NCBI GenBank assembly: GCA_934643145.1
Contig: CAKUBM010000022.1
Span: 1 to 36,949, forward strand
DNA: 36,949 nt
Direction: 5' to 3'
Source: an uncultured Collinsella sp.
GTDB lineage: Bacteria; Actinomycetota; Coriobacteriia; Coriobacteriales; Coriobacteriaceae
The notes under the pieces are model-generated. The model did not search any database, was not told the DNA's origin, and saw nothing but the letters and a program-made list of their open reading frames with translations. Positions 18,988 through 26,691 of this stretch are shown here, one piece after another. Position numbers and translations under genes: made by a program. How positions within the stretch are numbered: the stretch's first letter is position 1; the number at the start of each line of letters is the position of its first letter.

Positions 18988-19752
18988 TCAGACGAGTTGC
19001 TGCGCGCGAATGGCCGCGCCGATCGCGCCGGCAAAACGGGCTTCGGGCGAGGTGGTCACCGGCGAGCCCAGCAGCGCTCCCAGCCGCTCCACAACATAGG
19101 CGTTCTCGCACAGGCCGCCGGTCAGGTAGTACGGGGCGCCCGCTGCCTGCCCGGTCATAGTCGCCACGCGCGAGACAACGCTTTCGATCACACCGCGCGC
19201 GATGTTCTCGCGAGGCTCACCGCGACCGATCAGGCTAATGACCTCGCTTTCGGCAAACACCGTACACATGCTGCTAATCTTGGTTGGCTCACCGGAGCGG
19301 GCAAGGTCTGCCATCTGCTGCTGAGAAATGCCCAGACGATCGGCCATGATCTCCAAAAAGCGCCCCGTACCGGCAGCGCACTTGTCGTTCATGGCAAACT
19401 TGGCCACGCGGCCGCCTTTAAGTTGGATGACCTTGGTGTCCTGGCCGCCCACGTCGATCACGGTGCCGTGGTCGCCAAAGAGCGCCACAGCGCCGGTGCC
19501 ATGGCAGGTGATCTCGGTCACGACCTTGTGCGCATAGGGCACGGCGACACGGCCGTAACCGGTCGCGACCACACGCACGTCGTCGGCCGCCACGTCGTAG
19601 CCGGCCGAAGCAAGCTCTGCGCGCAAGCGCTCGGCCGCATCGACCGACGAATACCCCGTCGGCATAACGCAAGTCCACGCGATGGCGCCATCCGCCTCCA
19701 CCGCCGCGGCCTTCGCAGCCGTCGAGCCTATGTCGATACCAATGCCAACCAC
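18988..19752 (-). CDS. ATP-dependent activator of 2-hydroxyacyl-CoA dehydratase/double-cubane family (HgdC/YjiL-like)
   Basis: A 254-residue ASKHA-fold ATPase with IGIDIGSTAAK (phosphate 1) and DVGGQDTK. C125 in NDKCAAGTG and C163 in SMCTVFAES match the two cysteines that bind the shared [4Fe-4S] cluster at the homodimer interface. It should deliver low-potential electrons, driven by ATP, to the dehydratase-like proteins encoded just upstream. The start is GTG at 19752 with AAGGAGG at proper spacing; the longer open frame from a TTG crosses the hairpin at 19768-19798. It is 51 bp downstream of the YjiM-like gene, the same pairing as YjiM/YjiL. Confidence 0.92.
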   Translation of the reverse strand: MVGIGIDIGSTAAKAAAVEADGAIAWTCVMPTGYSSVDAAERLRAELASAGYDVAADDVRVVATGYGRVAVPYAHKVVTEITCHGTGAVALFGDHGTVIDVGGQDTKVIQLKGGRVAKFAMNDKCAAGTGRFLEIMADRLGISQQQMADLARSGEPTKISSMCTVFAESEVISLIGRGEPRENIARGVIESVVSRVATMTGQAAGAPYYLTGGLCENAYVVERLGALLGSPVTTSPEARFAGAIGAAIRAQQLV

Positions 19753-19767
19753 GGCATCCTCCTTCAC

Positions 19768-19798
19768 ATGCGGCAAAGGGACTGTCCCTATGCCGCAT
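19768..19798. repeat. 31-nt hairpin repeat, copy 1
   Basis: Arms ATGCGGCA/TGCCGCAT and AGGGA/TCCCT with one A-A mismatch, centred on 19783. It sits between the YjiM-like gene and its activator. It is the same length as the hairpin at 31620-31650, shares its AAAGGGAC core, and differs by paired changes in the arms. There is no U-tract, so it is probably not a strong terminator; an mRNA-processing or repeat role is possible. Confidence 0.7.
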
Positions 19799-19803
19799 TC
19801 GTC

Positions 19804-20967
19804 CTACAGTGTCTCGATAAAGGCGGCGATGCGCGTCTCGATCTGGCCCATGTCGCCGTTGCTGTAGTCGGTCTCGATCTTCATGTACGGAATGCCCACG
19901 CCCTCGACGGCCTCCTGCATGCGGGCGCTTTCCACATTGAAGGTGTGGCACGCCTGCAGCACGCTCTCAACGACGCCGTCGACGTGGTACTTCTCGCACA
20001 TGGCCAGCGTGTTGTCCATGCGGCCGTCGTTGGGCGTCATGACCGAGCAGTTGATGTCCAGGTAGCGATCGGCGATAGCGCGCAGGATATCGGGCGCGTC
20101 GGGATCAATCATCATGGCGGCCGTACGCTCGCCCGAGCAGTCGTCCATGCACACGACCACGCCGCCGTTGGACTCGATGGTGCGGCCGATCTTGTTGATC
20201 ACGCCACCCACCGGGCAGCCGGTGATAAGGATGCGCTTGGCATCCGCCACAACGGGGCGCTCGCCCGCGTCGTAAGCCTCGCGCAGGGCAGCGACCTTCT
20301 GCTCCAGCTGCTGCGTATAGGCCTCGATGTCGAAGCTAAACGTACCAGCGAACATGGTGCTCATCAGGTCGACGCCGCTCATGGCCGCCGGCTGGTTGGC
20401 CTGCAGCGCAAACATCTCGAGCTGCGCGGCGCGCAGGCGGTTGCGGCGACGGACAGCCGTGCGCAGGTCATCGTCGGTAATCGTGATGCCGTAAAAGCTC
20501 TCGAGCTCCTCCTTAAGCAGGCGGCACTCCTCGTACCAGCCCTCGCGCTCGTAGACACGGTTGCGACTCTGCGGCAGATGCAGAATATGCGTGCGCTTGA
20601 GCTCGTTGAGGAGCTCGTACATCTTCTTCTTGCCGTCGCAGGTGGTTTCGCCGATGATCATGTCGCTAAAGTACGTAAACGGGCACTTTTGCGAGTAGGC
20701 AAAGCCGTAGGTCGACTTGATGAGCGGGCACAGATTTGCCGGCAGCACCTTCTCGGCCTCGGGAATTACCTCGTCGGACGTACCGCACAGGGCGACGCTT
20801 GCAGCCCCCGCGGCATCGATAATCTCGAGCGGCGTATAGCTGCACAAAAAACCGACCAGGCGATTGCCGGCCTGCTTGTAGTCCTTAACGCGAATAAACG
20901 CCGCCTTGCGCTGCTCGTTGAACTCCTCAAACGTGCGCGGCAACGGCTGTTCAATTACATCGGACAT
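19804..20967 (-). CDS. double-cubane cluster protein / YjiM-like 2-hydroxyacyl-CoA dehydratase family
   Basis: A 387-residue protein very like E. coli YjiM in length and motifs: [52 protein letters not shown] and [15 protein letters not shown]. Nine cysteines (C42, C61, C80, C95, C110, C251, C277, C307, C340) lie in these conserved blocks. The characterised relative, DCCP of Carboxydothermus, holds a double-cubane [8Fe-9S] cluster and reduces small molecules with ATP-driven electrons from its activator; the natural substrate is unknown. Start ATG 20967 has AGGGAG upstream; the longer open frame to 21384 crosses intergenic repeats. Activity on an acyl-CoA cannot be excluded. Confidence 0.9.
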   Translation of the reverse strand: MSDVIEQPLPRTFEEFNEQRKAAFIRVKDYKQAGNRLVGFLCSYTPLEIIDAAGAASVALCGTSDEVIPEAEKVLPANLCPLIKSTYGFAYSQKCPFTYFSDMIIGETTCDGKKKMYELLNELKRTHILHLPQSRNRVYEREGWYEECRLLKEELESFYGITITDDDLRTAVRRRNRLRAAQLEMFALQANQPAAMSGVDLMSTMFAGTFSFDIEAYTQQLEQKVAALREAYDAGERPVVADAKRILITGCPVGGVINKIGRTIESNGGVVVCMDDCSGERTAAMMIDPDAPDILRAIADRYLDINCSVMTPNDGRMDNTLAMCEKYHVDGVVESVLQACHTFNVESARMQEAVEGVGIPYMKIETDYSNGDMGQIETRIAAFIETL

Positions 20968-21012
20968 GTAGCTCCCTAAAAGAAAAAAGACAAGAAATTC
21001 GACTACGAAGAC

Positions 21013-21195
21013 GGCTTTCCCAGGTACCCGAGGTTGCCGTGAAAGAGGAGCGCCGCGTACTTTGGTACGCAAGCGACGGTTTGAACGGCAAGATTGGGTG
21101 CCTGGGTGCCGCAGATTCCGAGCGACAAGCCCGACGCCGCGAACTTTGGTACGCGAGGAGGGTTGGAGACGGAAGGTGCGGTGCCTGGGAAAGCC
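21013..21195. repeat. nested inverted-repeat element between the two dehydratase-like genes
   Basis: GGCTTTCCCAGGTACC (21013-21028) pairs with 21180-21195 with one mismatch. Inside are two hairpin units: 21019-21106 (outer arms CCCAGGTACCC/GGGTGCCTGGG, then TTGCCGT/ACGGCAA, inner GCGTAC-TTTG-GTACGC) and 21109-21181 (inner GCGAAC-TTTG-GTACGC). The 235-bp gap has no supported gene. It separates the two paralogues and could lower or process the downstream transcript. Confidence 0.7.
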
Positions 21196-21202
21196 GCGCG
21201 GC

Positions 21203-22486
21203 CTAGATCGTCTCCAAGAAGGCCTCAATGCGGGTCTGCAGCTGGCCTGCGTCCTCGCCGGCGTAGTCGGTCGTGATATGCATAAACGGAATGCCGGCTT
21301 CCTCGGCGGCCTTCTCCACGGCGAAGGACTCCATCTCGTAGAGCGTGCAGAACTGCAGGGCCACGTCGACGATGCCGTCGGCATGCAGGTCGCGCGCCAT
21401 CTGGACGATGTCCTTCATACGCTGGTCGTTGGGGGTAAAGACGGCGCAGTTGATCTTAAAGTAGCGCTCGGCGATGGCGTCGAGCATCTCGTCGACCGTC
21501 TCGCCGGACTCGTCGACCAGGTCCTTGTAGTAGCGCGAACCCGTGCAGGACTCCTCGCCCACCACGATGCCGCCAGCCTTCTCGATCAGGTTGAACAGCT
21601 TCCAGTTGGGCACAGCCATGGGCGTACCGGTGTACAGGATGCGCTTGGTGCCCTTGGGCGCCACGCCCTCACCGTTGGCGGCGCGCTCCTCGCACTCGGC
21701 AGCCATATCGTTGATGGCACCGGTCAGGCGCGGCGTGTCATCCATGAAGGCCGCCTGCACGGTCAGCAGGCTGTCAAGACCGCTGATAGGTGCCGGATCG
21801 GCAGCGCGGGTCGCAGCCAAACGCTGCAGGGCACGACGCTTCTCATTGACGGCGTGAATGGCGGCCTTCAGACGCTCGGGCGTAATCTTGACGCCACACT
21901 CATCCTCGATCTTGGCGGCGAGTTTTTTGACCTCGGCCTTCCAGGTCACGAGCGTCGACTCGTCGTGCACGTTGGGGATATCCATGACGTACATGTTCTT
22001 TTGCGTGGCAAAGAATTCATAGGCCTTCTTCTTGCCGTCGCAGGTGTTCTCGCCGACTACCAAGTCGCTCGACTCGATGTAGGGGCAGACCTCACCCAGC
22101 TTAAAGCCGGCAAAGCTCTTGATGAGCGGGCAAGTGTTGCGCGGCAGATGCTCCTCGACCTTGTCCGTTGCCCAGTCGGCACCAGAGCACAGGCCCACGG
22201 GAATACCATCGCACGCAAGCACGATTTCCTCGGGCACATAGACGCAGAACGAGCCGACGATCTTGGTGGCCTCGCCGGCCTCCTTCTTGTCGAGCATCTC
22301 CTTAATACGGCCGCTATGAATGTTGGTGGCAACAAAATCCAGGTAGGAAGTGGACTTGGGGCGATTGTTCTGCGTCAGGAACATATCCCCGTACATCTGG
22401 CCCACGGCACCCAGCAGCATGTCGTGGTCGGCAAGATTCATGCCGAGGCTCTCCCACATCGGATGGAAATCAAATTCTTCAGCCAT
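21203..22486 (-). CDS. second 2-hydroxyacyl-CoA dehydratase/double-cubane family protein, divergent paralogue
   Basis: A 427-residue protein sharing the family blocks [48 protein letters not shown] and [16 protein letters not shown]. Eight family cysteines are kept (C81, C100, C119, C134, C149, C314, C347, C380), but the GCP cysteine of its neighbour is replaced by threonine (T288 in TGTPM). It has an extra N-terminal segment of about 40 residues. Start ATG 22486 follows GAGGGG. It lies first in the run that continues into the YjiM-like gene, the activator and selD. It may be a separate enzyme sharing the activator, or a partner subunit as in HgdAB or FldBC. Confidence 0.88.
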   Translation of the reverse strand: MAEEFDFHPMWESLGMNLADHDMLLGAVGQMYGDMFLTQNNRPKSTSYLDFVATNIHSGRIKEMLDKKEAGEATKIVGSFCVYVPEEIVLACDGIPVGLCSGADWATDKVEEHLPRNTCPLIKSFAGFKLGEVCPYIESSDLVVGENTCDGKKKAYEFFATQKNMYVMDIPNVHDESTLVTWKAEVKKLAAKIEDECGVKITPERLKAAIHAVNEKRRALQRLAATRAADPAPISGLDSLLTVQAAFMDDTPRLTGAINDMAAECEERAANGEGVAPKGTKRILYTGTPMAVPNWKLFNLIEKAGGIVVGEESCTGSRYYKDLVDESGETVDEMLDAIAERYFKINCAVFTPNDQRMKDIVQMARDLHADGIVDVALQFCTLYEMESFAVEKAAEEAGIPFMHITTDYAGEDAGQLQTRIEAFLETI

Positions 22487-22645
22487 GACGGTTCCCCTCT
22501 CGAACCAAAAATGAATAGCTACGGTATTGCTGCACGGTGGGTGGCGAAAACCCAGCCGTGCTTAAACCCGGAATTTTGGGGAACCTGCTTTGCGGTTGAT
22601 GATTTAGTTGTGCGTCGTCTCTCCCGGAGCCGTGAACATACCTGC

Positions 22646-22714
22646 TCATATGCGGCTCCGAGCCATATAGAGGGCGCGCGCGGCAACGCGACGCGAATAT
22701 GTCTTCTGCGGCAT
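22646..22714 (-). CDS. possible 22-residue basic leader peptide
   Basis: ATG at 22714 follows AAAGGAGG with an 8-nt spacer, the strongest ribosome site nearby, and opens a 22-codon frame ending in TGA (22648-22646). The product begins MPQKTYSRR and has six arginines and one lysine, no hydrophobic segment. The 3' end of the SD is part of the 10-bp arm GAGGGCGCGC, which pairs with codons about 12-15 of the same ORF, so translation and folding would compete. It ends 160 nt before the dehydratase-like gene. Expression is unproven. Confidence 0.4.
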   Translation of the reverse strand: MPQKTYSRRVAARALYMARSRI

Positions 22715-22820
22715 CGGCGCGCCCTCCTTTTCTCGTCGAAGGTAACTATATCAACGGTCGTCGTCCAGACGAACACCGCCGACACGCGTATGACAGCATC
22801 GGGATGCGAGCACCTCGCTG

Positions 22821-22858
22821 TCTGATAATTATTTATCAGATTGATAAGGTTTTGTCAT
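22821..22858 (-). promoter_or_regulatory. candidate promoter overlapped by interleaved palindromes
   Basis: On the minus strand ATGACA (22858-22853), a 17-bp spacer and TAAATA (22835-22830) form a plausible promoter pointing to the dehydratase-like genes, about 340 nt away. It is overlapped by TCTGATAA-N4-TTATCAGA (22821-22840) and TTATCA-N3-TGATAA (22833-22847), which look like binding sites of a dimeric regulator. Confidence 0.5.
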
Positions 22859-22937
22859 CCCCGATTCGGCGATTGGCAGCCCGTTAAGGACCCGGACGGC
22901 CAAGGAACCAATCCCCCCGACCGTACCGCACACCGCG

Positions 22938-24008
22938 CTACCGGCAAACCAGATGGATTCTGCTCGCATCAAAATGCATGCGCAGGGTCTCCCCCGCCCG
23001 CGGCAACTCCTCGACAGGCACACTCACTTTGTTGACCTTCCACTGCAGGCGCGTCGGCGCGTCGGCTCGTGGCACATCCAGCAGCACCAAGCGCTCAAAA
23101 CGCGAATCGCTCACGCGGGCCACATGCAGGTCGTAGCTGTTGCGACCACGCTCGGCACGGTTGTCCACATGGAAGTAGCTCGCGCGAATGCCCAGGTACG
23201 CCACGTTATCGGGCACCTCGCGACCAACATTGAAGGTCATGCCCCAATCAAGGGCTTCAACTTCCTGAGTCCCGATCTTGCGCGCGCGGCTCGTGTTCTT
23301 GCAGCCCGTCAGGCGCAGCGCAGCCAAGGTCTGCGGCCGGCGGACCACGTCCTCGACGGAGCCAATCTCCTCGACATGCCCGTTATGCATCACGCAGATG
23401 CGTTCGCACAGGCGACATGCCTCATCGATATCGTGGCTCACGTACAGCACGGTGCGGTTGCAGACATCGAACAGGTCGAGCATGTTTTGCTCAAGCGCGC
23501 TCTTGAGATACGCATCGAGTGCGCTCATGGGCTCGTCGAACATAAAGATGCCCGGGTGCGCCGCCACCATGCGGGCAAGCGCCACTCGCTGCTGCTGGCC
23601 GCCCGAAAGTCGCGCGGGATAGCGGTCGGCAAAGTCGGCCAGGCCAAAGATACCCAGATAGCGTTCGGCAAGCTTTTTGCGCGCTGCGGCGTCGCCGGCA
23701 TCCTCAACGCCGGCACAAACGTTATCGGCCACCGTCATATTGGGAAACAGCTGATAGTTTTGGAACAGCAGGGCGCACTTGCGTTCCTGGGGCGACAAGT
23801 TGACGCCCGCGGCAGAGTCGAAGAAAGTCACGCCATTGACGACGATCTTGCCCTCATCGGGCGTCTCCACGCCGGCGATGCAGCGCAAGGTACAGCTCTT
23901 ACCGCATCCGGAGGCGCCAAGCAGCGCCACCCGCTCCTCGCCGGCTTCCAGCTGAATGTCGAGGGTAAAGCCGGGATAACGCTTTTTGATATCCAGAACG
24001 AGCGGCAT
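22938..24008 (-). CDS. modC: molybdate ABC transporter ATP-binding protein
   Basis: A 356-residue ABC ATPase. Walker A GASGCGKS (31-38), Q-loop NYQLFPNMTVADN, signature LSGGQQQR (134-141), Walker B IFMFDEP (154-160), switch His in SHD (H192). The roughly 120 residues after the ATPase core fit a TOBE-like molybdate-binding domain. ATG 24008 starts 3 bp after the modB stop, so the two are co-transcribed and probably coupled; there is no strong SD of its own. Molybdate rather than sulfate is inferred from the modA-modB context and nearby moeA and moaB. Confidence 0.9.
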   Translation of the reverse strand: MPLVLDIKKRYPGFTLDIQLEAGEERVALLGASGCGKSCTLRCIAGVETPDEGKIVVNGVTFFDSAAGVNLSPQERKCALLFQNYQLFPNMTVADNVCAGVEDAGDAAARKKLAERYLGIFGLADFADRYPARLSGGQQQRVALARMVAAHPGIFMFDEPMSALDAYLKSALEQNMLDLFDVCNRTVLYVSHDIDEACRLCERICVMHNGHVEEIGSVEDVVRRPQTLAALRLTGCKNTSRARKIGTQEVEALDWGMTFNVGREVPDNVAYLGIRASYFHVDNRAERGRNSYDLHVARVSDSRFERLVLLDVPRADAPTRLQWKVNKVSVPVEELPRAGETLRMHFDASRIHLVCR

Positions 24009-24011
24009 GGC

Positions 24012-25493
24012 CTATCGACCTCCCTTCGCAACCGCGTCGTCACGCATAAGCTCGGCCAACGCTTCGCGATCGATACGCAGGACATCGCCACCGACGGGGT
24101 CGAGCGAATCGCCCTGACCGACAAGCTCCTTGGCCTGTTTGCGCTCCGCGCGGGAGAGACCCCGCTCGCGGTACTTTTGCGAATGCGCCGTGTACATGTT
24201 GATGAATAGGATGACCAAGAAGCTGAAGACGATCACGACGACGACCCAAAAGAGCGCCACCGACGTATTGCCGCCCATCCACTCAAAGTAGATGGCGATG
24301 GGAATGGTCTGCGTAATGCCGGCATAGTTGCCCGCGAAGAACAGCGTGCAGCCAAACTCGCCCATGGCGCGGGCAAAGGCGAGCACCGTGCCGGCGGCAA
24401 TAGAGGGCCAGCCGAGAGGCATCATGAGCTTGGTAAAGATGCGTCGCTCGGACCAGCCCAGCGTGCGCGCTGCATCGAGCATCTGCGTGTCGAGGCTCTC
24501 GAAGGCGCCGAGTGCCGTACGATAGACGAGCGGGAACGACACCACCACGGCAGAGATCACCGCCGCGGGCCACGTAAAGACAATCGAGATGCCGTGCGCG
24601 ATCAGCCACTGGCCCACCCCGGTAGAGCGACCGAACAGCATGAGGAGCAAAAAGCCGCAGACCGTGGGCGGCAGCACCATAGGGATGGTAAAGACCGAAT
24701 CGAGCAGGCCCTTCACGCGGCTCGTGGTGCCCATGGTCTTCCATGCGGCAAACAGGCCCAGCGCGAACGCGATCACCAAGGCGAGACCGCTCGTCTTGAT
24801 GGACACCCAAAACGGGCGGTAGTCGATACTGCCAAAGAAGGTCGCGGCGCGCTCCGCTAGCGAGGGCGGCTCCGTCGTCGAGACACTCGCATACGGCACC
24901 AAGGCTGCGTTATCGCTCCACAGGGCTCCGTCACCCAGATTGAGCCCGGGGTTTGCGGCGTCCGCGGCATTCACGACGGTGTAGTAGTCGCCGTCGTCGC
25001 CCTTCACCTTAAACAGATAACGGTAATCGCCCTGTACCAGCTCATTGTCCAAGGTAAACACCCACTCGAGCTTGGAGTCCTCCAGCAGCGCGCCTCCCAT
25101 GGAGTGAGACTTATCGAGCCCCGCGAGCATCTTCTTGAGCGCCTTTTGGTCGGAGGCATTTGCGATATCGAGGCCCGCTTCCTTGGCGGCATGCGCATCG
25201 ACCCACACCACGATGCTCGTAGGCGTGGTCACCGTTACGAGCGATGTCTTTCTGTAGATGGGAAAACGATAACCCTCGGGCTGGTCGACAAACGAGCGGG
25301 CCGTGCCCTTGGCGTTGCGCTCAAAGGCGTTGAGGCCAAAATCGACGCCATCGATAAGCGCAGAGTCCTCTGTCGCTTGGCGTCCGTCGACAGTGGCAAA
25401 AAGCGCCTCGGCACAAGCAACTCCGGGCAGTGAGGTAAACGAAAAGAGAACCGCCGCCAGCGCAGCGAGCAGGCGAATCGTTTTCCTTGACAC
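24012..25493 (-). CDS. modB: molybdate ABC transporter permease with large N-terminal extracytoplasmic domain
   Basis: A 493-residue protein, about twice the usual ModB length. Residues 1-28 are a signal-like hydrophobic segment ending ACAEA. Residues about 29-220 are a hydrophilic domain I do not recognise. Residues about 228-430 are the permease, with hydrophobic segments and an EAA-like loop (ALGAFESLDTQMLDAARTLGWSERRIF). The last 60 residues are charged and cytoplasmic. Start is GTG 25493, preceded by GAGGAG at 6 nt; the longer frame to 25532 lacks an RBS. The reading frame is continuous through the junction, so this is a genuine fusion here. A substrate-capture or gating role for the extra domain is speculation. 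Confidence 0.88.
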   Translation of the reverse strand: MSRKTIRLLAALAAVLFSFTSLPGVACAEALFATVDGRQATEDSALIDGVDFGLNAFERNAKGTARSFVDQPEGYRFPIYRKTSLVTVTTPTSIVVWVDAHAAKEAGLDIANASDQKALKKMLAGLDKSHSMGGALLEDSKLEWVFTLDNELVQGDYRYLFKVKGDDGDYYTVVNAADAANPGLNLGDGALWSDNAALVPYASVSTTEPPSLAERAATFFGSIDYRPFWVSIKTSGLALVIAFALGLFAAWKTMGTTSRVKGLLDSVFTIPMVLPPTVCGFLLLMLFGRSTGVGQWLIAHGISIVFTWPAAVISAVVVSFPLVYRTALGAFESLDTQMLDAARTLGWSERRIFTKLMMPLGWPSIAAGTVLAFARAMGEFGCTLFFAGNYAGITQTIPIAIYFEWMGGNTSVALFWVVVVIVFSFLVILFINMYTAHSQKYRERGLSRAERKQAKELVGQGDSLDPVGGDVLRIDREALAELMRDDAVAKGGR

Positions 25494-25545
25494 GGGCGAC
25501 TCCTCAAACACAGGGCAACGGCGCGCGGGCACGCCGTTTCAATCT

Positions 25546-25579
25546 AAAAAGGGCGGGCGATCGCAAGAACGCCCGCCCT
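25546..25579 (-). terminator. strong intrinsic terminator between modA and modB
   Basis: Perfect 10-bp stem AGGGCGGGCG (25550-25559)/CGCCCGCCCT (25570-25579), followed on the minus strand by TTTTT (the A-run 25546-25550 on the plus strand). It lies between the modA stop and the modB start, so modBC may be read by partial read-through. Confidence 0.85.
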
Positions 25580-25610
25580 CAAGCATATCGTTATGCAGCG
25601 CTCTTCTGCA

Positions 25611-26486
25611 CTACTCGGAAAGCTCAAAGCCGTACTTAGCCCAAATCTTCTGCGCCTTCTTGTTAGACAGGCAGAAGTCGATGAACGCCTTGGACTCGTC
25701 GGCATGCTCGGAGCTCTCGGCCACGGCACCCGGGTACACAATGGGCTTGTGCGAATCCTCGGGGCACACGAAGGCCTCCTCGATGCCGTCGTAGCGGTAG
25801 ATGTCGGAGCTGTAGACAAAGCCGGCCACGCAGTCGCCCGTGGACACGTAGGCGGCAGCGGTGCCGACCTTATCGGCTAGCGCGACCTTGTCGGCGATCT
25901 CGGGCGCGTACTCGCCGTCGTCGCCCTCGGTGCCGGTGTAAAGGCCGACGGAGGCCAGCGCCTGGTTGGCGTACTTGCCGGCCGGAACGGTCTTAGCATC
26001 GCCGATGGCGATCTTGCCGTCCAAGCTTGCGATGTCGGCGATGGCCTCGACCTTGGTGTCGGAGCCCTCGGCGCGAATGATCACGAGGTCGTTGACGAAC
26101 ATGTCCTCACGGGTGTCGGTGTCGACGAGCTCGGCAGTCTCGGCATCGTCCATGGTGCCCTTGGAAGCGGTGATGAGCACGTCGACGGCAGCGCCGGCCT
26201 TCATCTGCTCAACGAGGTCGCCAGAGGCCTTGAACTGCGTGTCGGCAAAGGTGGTGCCGGTCTGGTCGGTGTAGAGTTCCTGGACCTCGGGAAGGGCCTT
26301 CTCGAGCGAGTTGGCGGCGAAAATCTGCAGCTCGACGGCCTTCTTCTTAGAGGAGGACTTGACAGAACCGGCGTCGGAACCAACAGACTCGGACTCCTTG
26401 TTACCCGAGCAGCCAGCAAGGCCAAGGCCGGCGGCAGCAGCGGCAGAAAGCGAAACGAAACCGCGGCGAGAAACCATATCGAGCAT
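25611..26486 (-). CDS. modA: molybdate-binding lipoprotein of ABC transporter
   Basis: A 291-residue periplasmic-type binding protein, here a lipoprotein on the outer face of the membrane. The N terminus has a twin-arginine-like SRRGFVSL followed by an Ala-rich core and lipobox LAGC (C26), then a Ser/Lys spacer. The mature part has the ModA hallmarks LQIFAANSLEKALPEV, FADTQFKASGDLVEQMKAGA and AYVSTGDCVAGFVYSSD. Start ATG 26486 with AAAGGG upstream; the open frame extends to 26510 without a better RBS. It has its own promoter-like TATAAT and its own terminator. Confidence 0.93.
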   Translation of the reverse strand: MLDMVSRRGFVSLSAAAAAGLGLAGCSGNKESESVGSDAGSVKSSSKKKAVELQIFAANSLEKALPEVQELYTDQTGTTFADTQFKASGDLVEQMKAGAAVDVLITASKGTMDDAETAELVDTDTREDMFVNDLVIIRAEGSDTKVEAIADIASLDGKIAIGDAKTVPAGKYANQALASVGLYTGTEGDDGEYAPEIADKVALADKVGTAAAYVSTGDCVAGFVYSSDIYRYDGIEEAFVCPEDSHKPIVYPGAVAESSEHADESKAFIDFCLSNKKAQKIWAKYGFELSE

Positions 26487-26546
26487 ATTGAACCCTTTCG
26501 GACCTTGCACCCGGGCACCCCACCGCGGGCTTTATTCTGTAATCAG

Positions 26547-26599
26547 ATTATACTTCAGCGCGAATAATGGCAGTGAGAAATTATTCTCGCATGAGAATA
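26547..26599 (-). promoter_or_regulatory. modA promoter region with palindromic site
   Basis: Consensus TATAAT at 26552-26547 lies about 60 nt before the modA start; no good -35 is visible. Just upstream, TATTCTC-GCAT-GAGAATA (26582-26599) is an 18-bp palindrome in AT-rich DNA and may be an operator. It does not match the ModE site I know from E. coli. Confidence 0.5.
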
Positions 26600-26644
26600 T
26601 ATTTTCAGATTACGACACGCATCGACTTCACCTCGGCATCAAGC

Positions 26645-26678
26645 AAAAAGGCGGAGCAACCGTTCGGGTCACTCCGCC
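26645..26678 (-). terminator. intrinsic terminator after moaB
   Basis: GGCGGAG (26650-26656) pairs with CTCCGCC (26672-26678) around a 15-nt loop, followed on the minus strand by TTTTT (26645-26649). It closes the moeA-moaB transcript ahead of modA. Confidence 0.8.
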
Positions 26679-26691
26679 GCAGGTGAAACAC

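Larger units (their letters stand above)
22487..22937. other. 450-bp structured intergenic leader upstream of the dehydratase-like genes
   Basis: No full-size gene is supported here. It holds a candidate promoter and palindromes near 22821-22858, a short ORF at 22646-22714, and hairpins at 22670-22726 (perfect 10-bp arms GAGGGCGCGC/GCGCGCCCTC), 22625-22660 (8-bp CGGAGCCG/CGGCTCCG) and about 22531-22562 (GCACGG/CCGTGC with GGGT/ACCC). I do not recognise a known riboswitch. Confidence 0.6.

Noticed and set aside
22519..22785. 88-codon minus-strand ORF in the leader region
   Set aside because: Arg-rich, no RBS seen, passes through hairpins in a frame different from the short ORF with the good SD.
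15780..22825. Plus-strand open frames at 15780-18053, 18721-20979 and 21062-22825
   Set aside because: They run through several real minus-strand genes and intergenic repeats, with His/Arg-rich, domainless translations.
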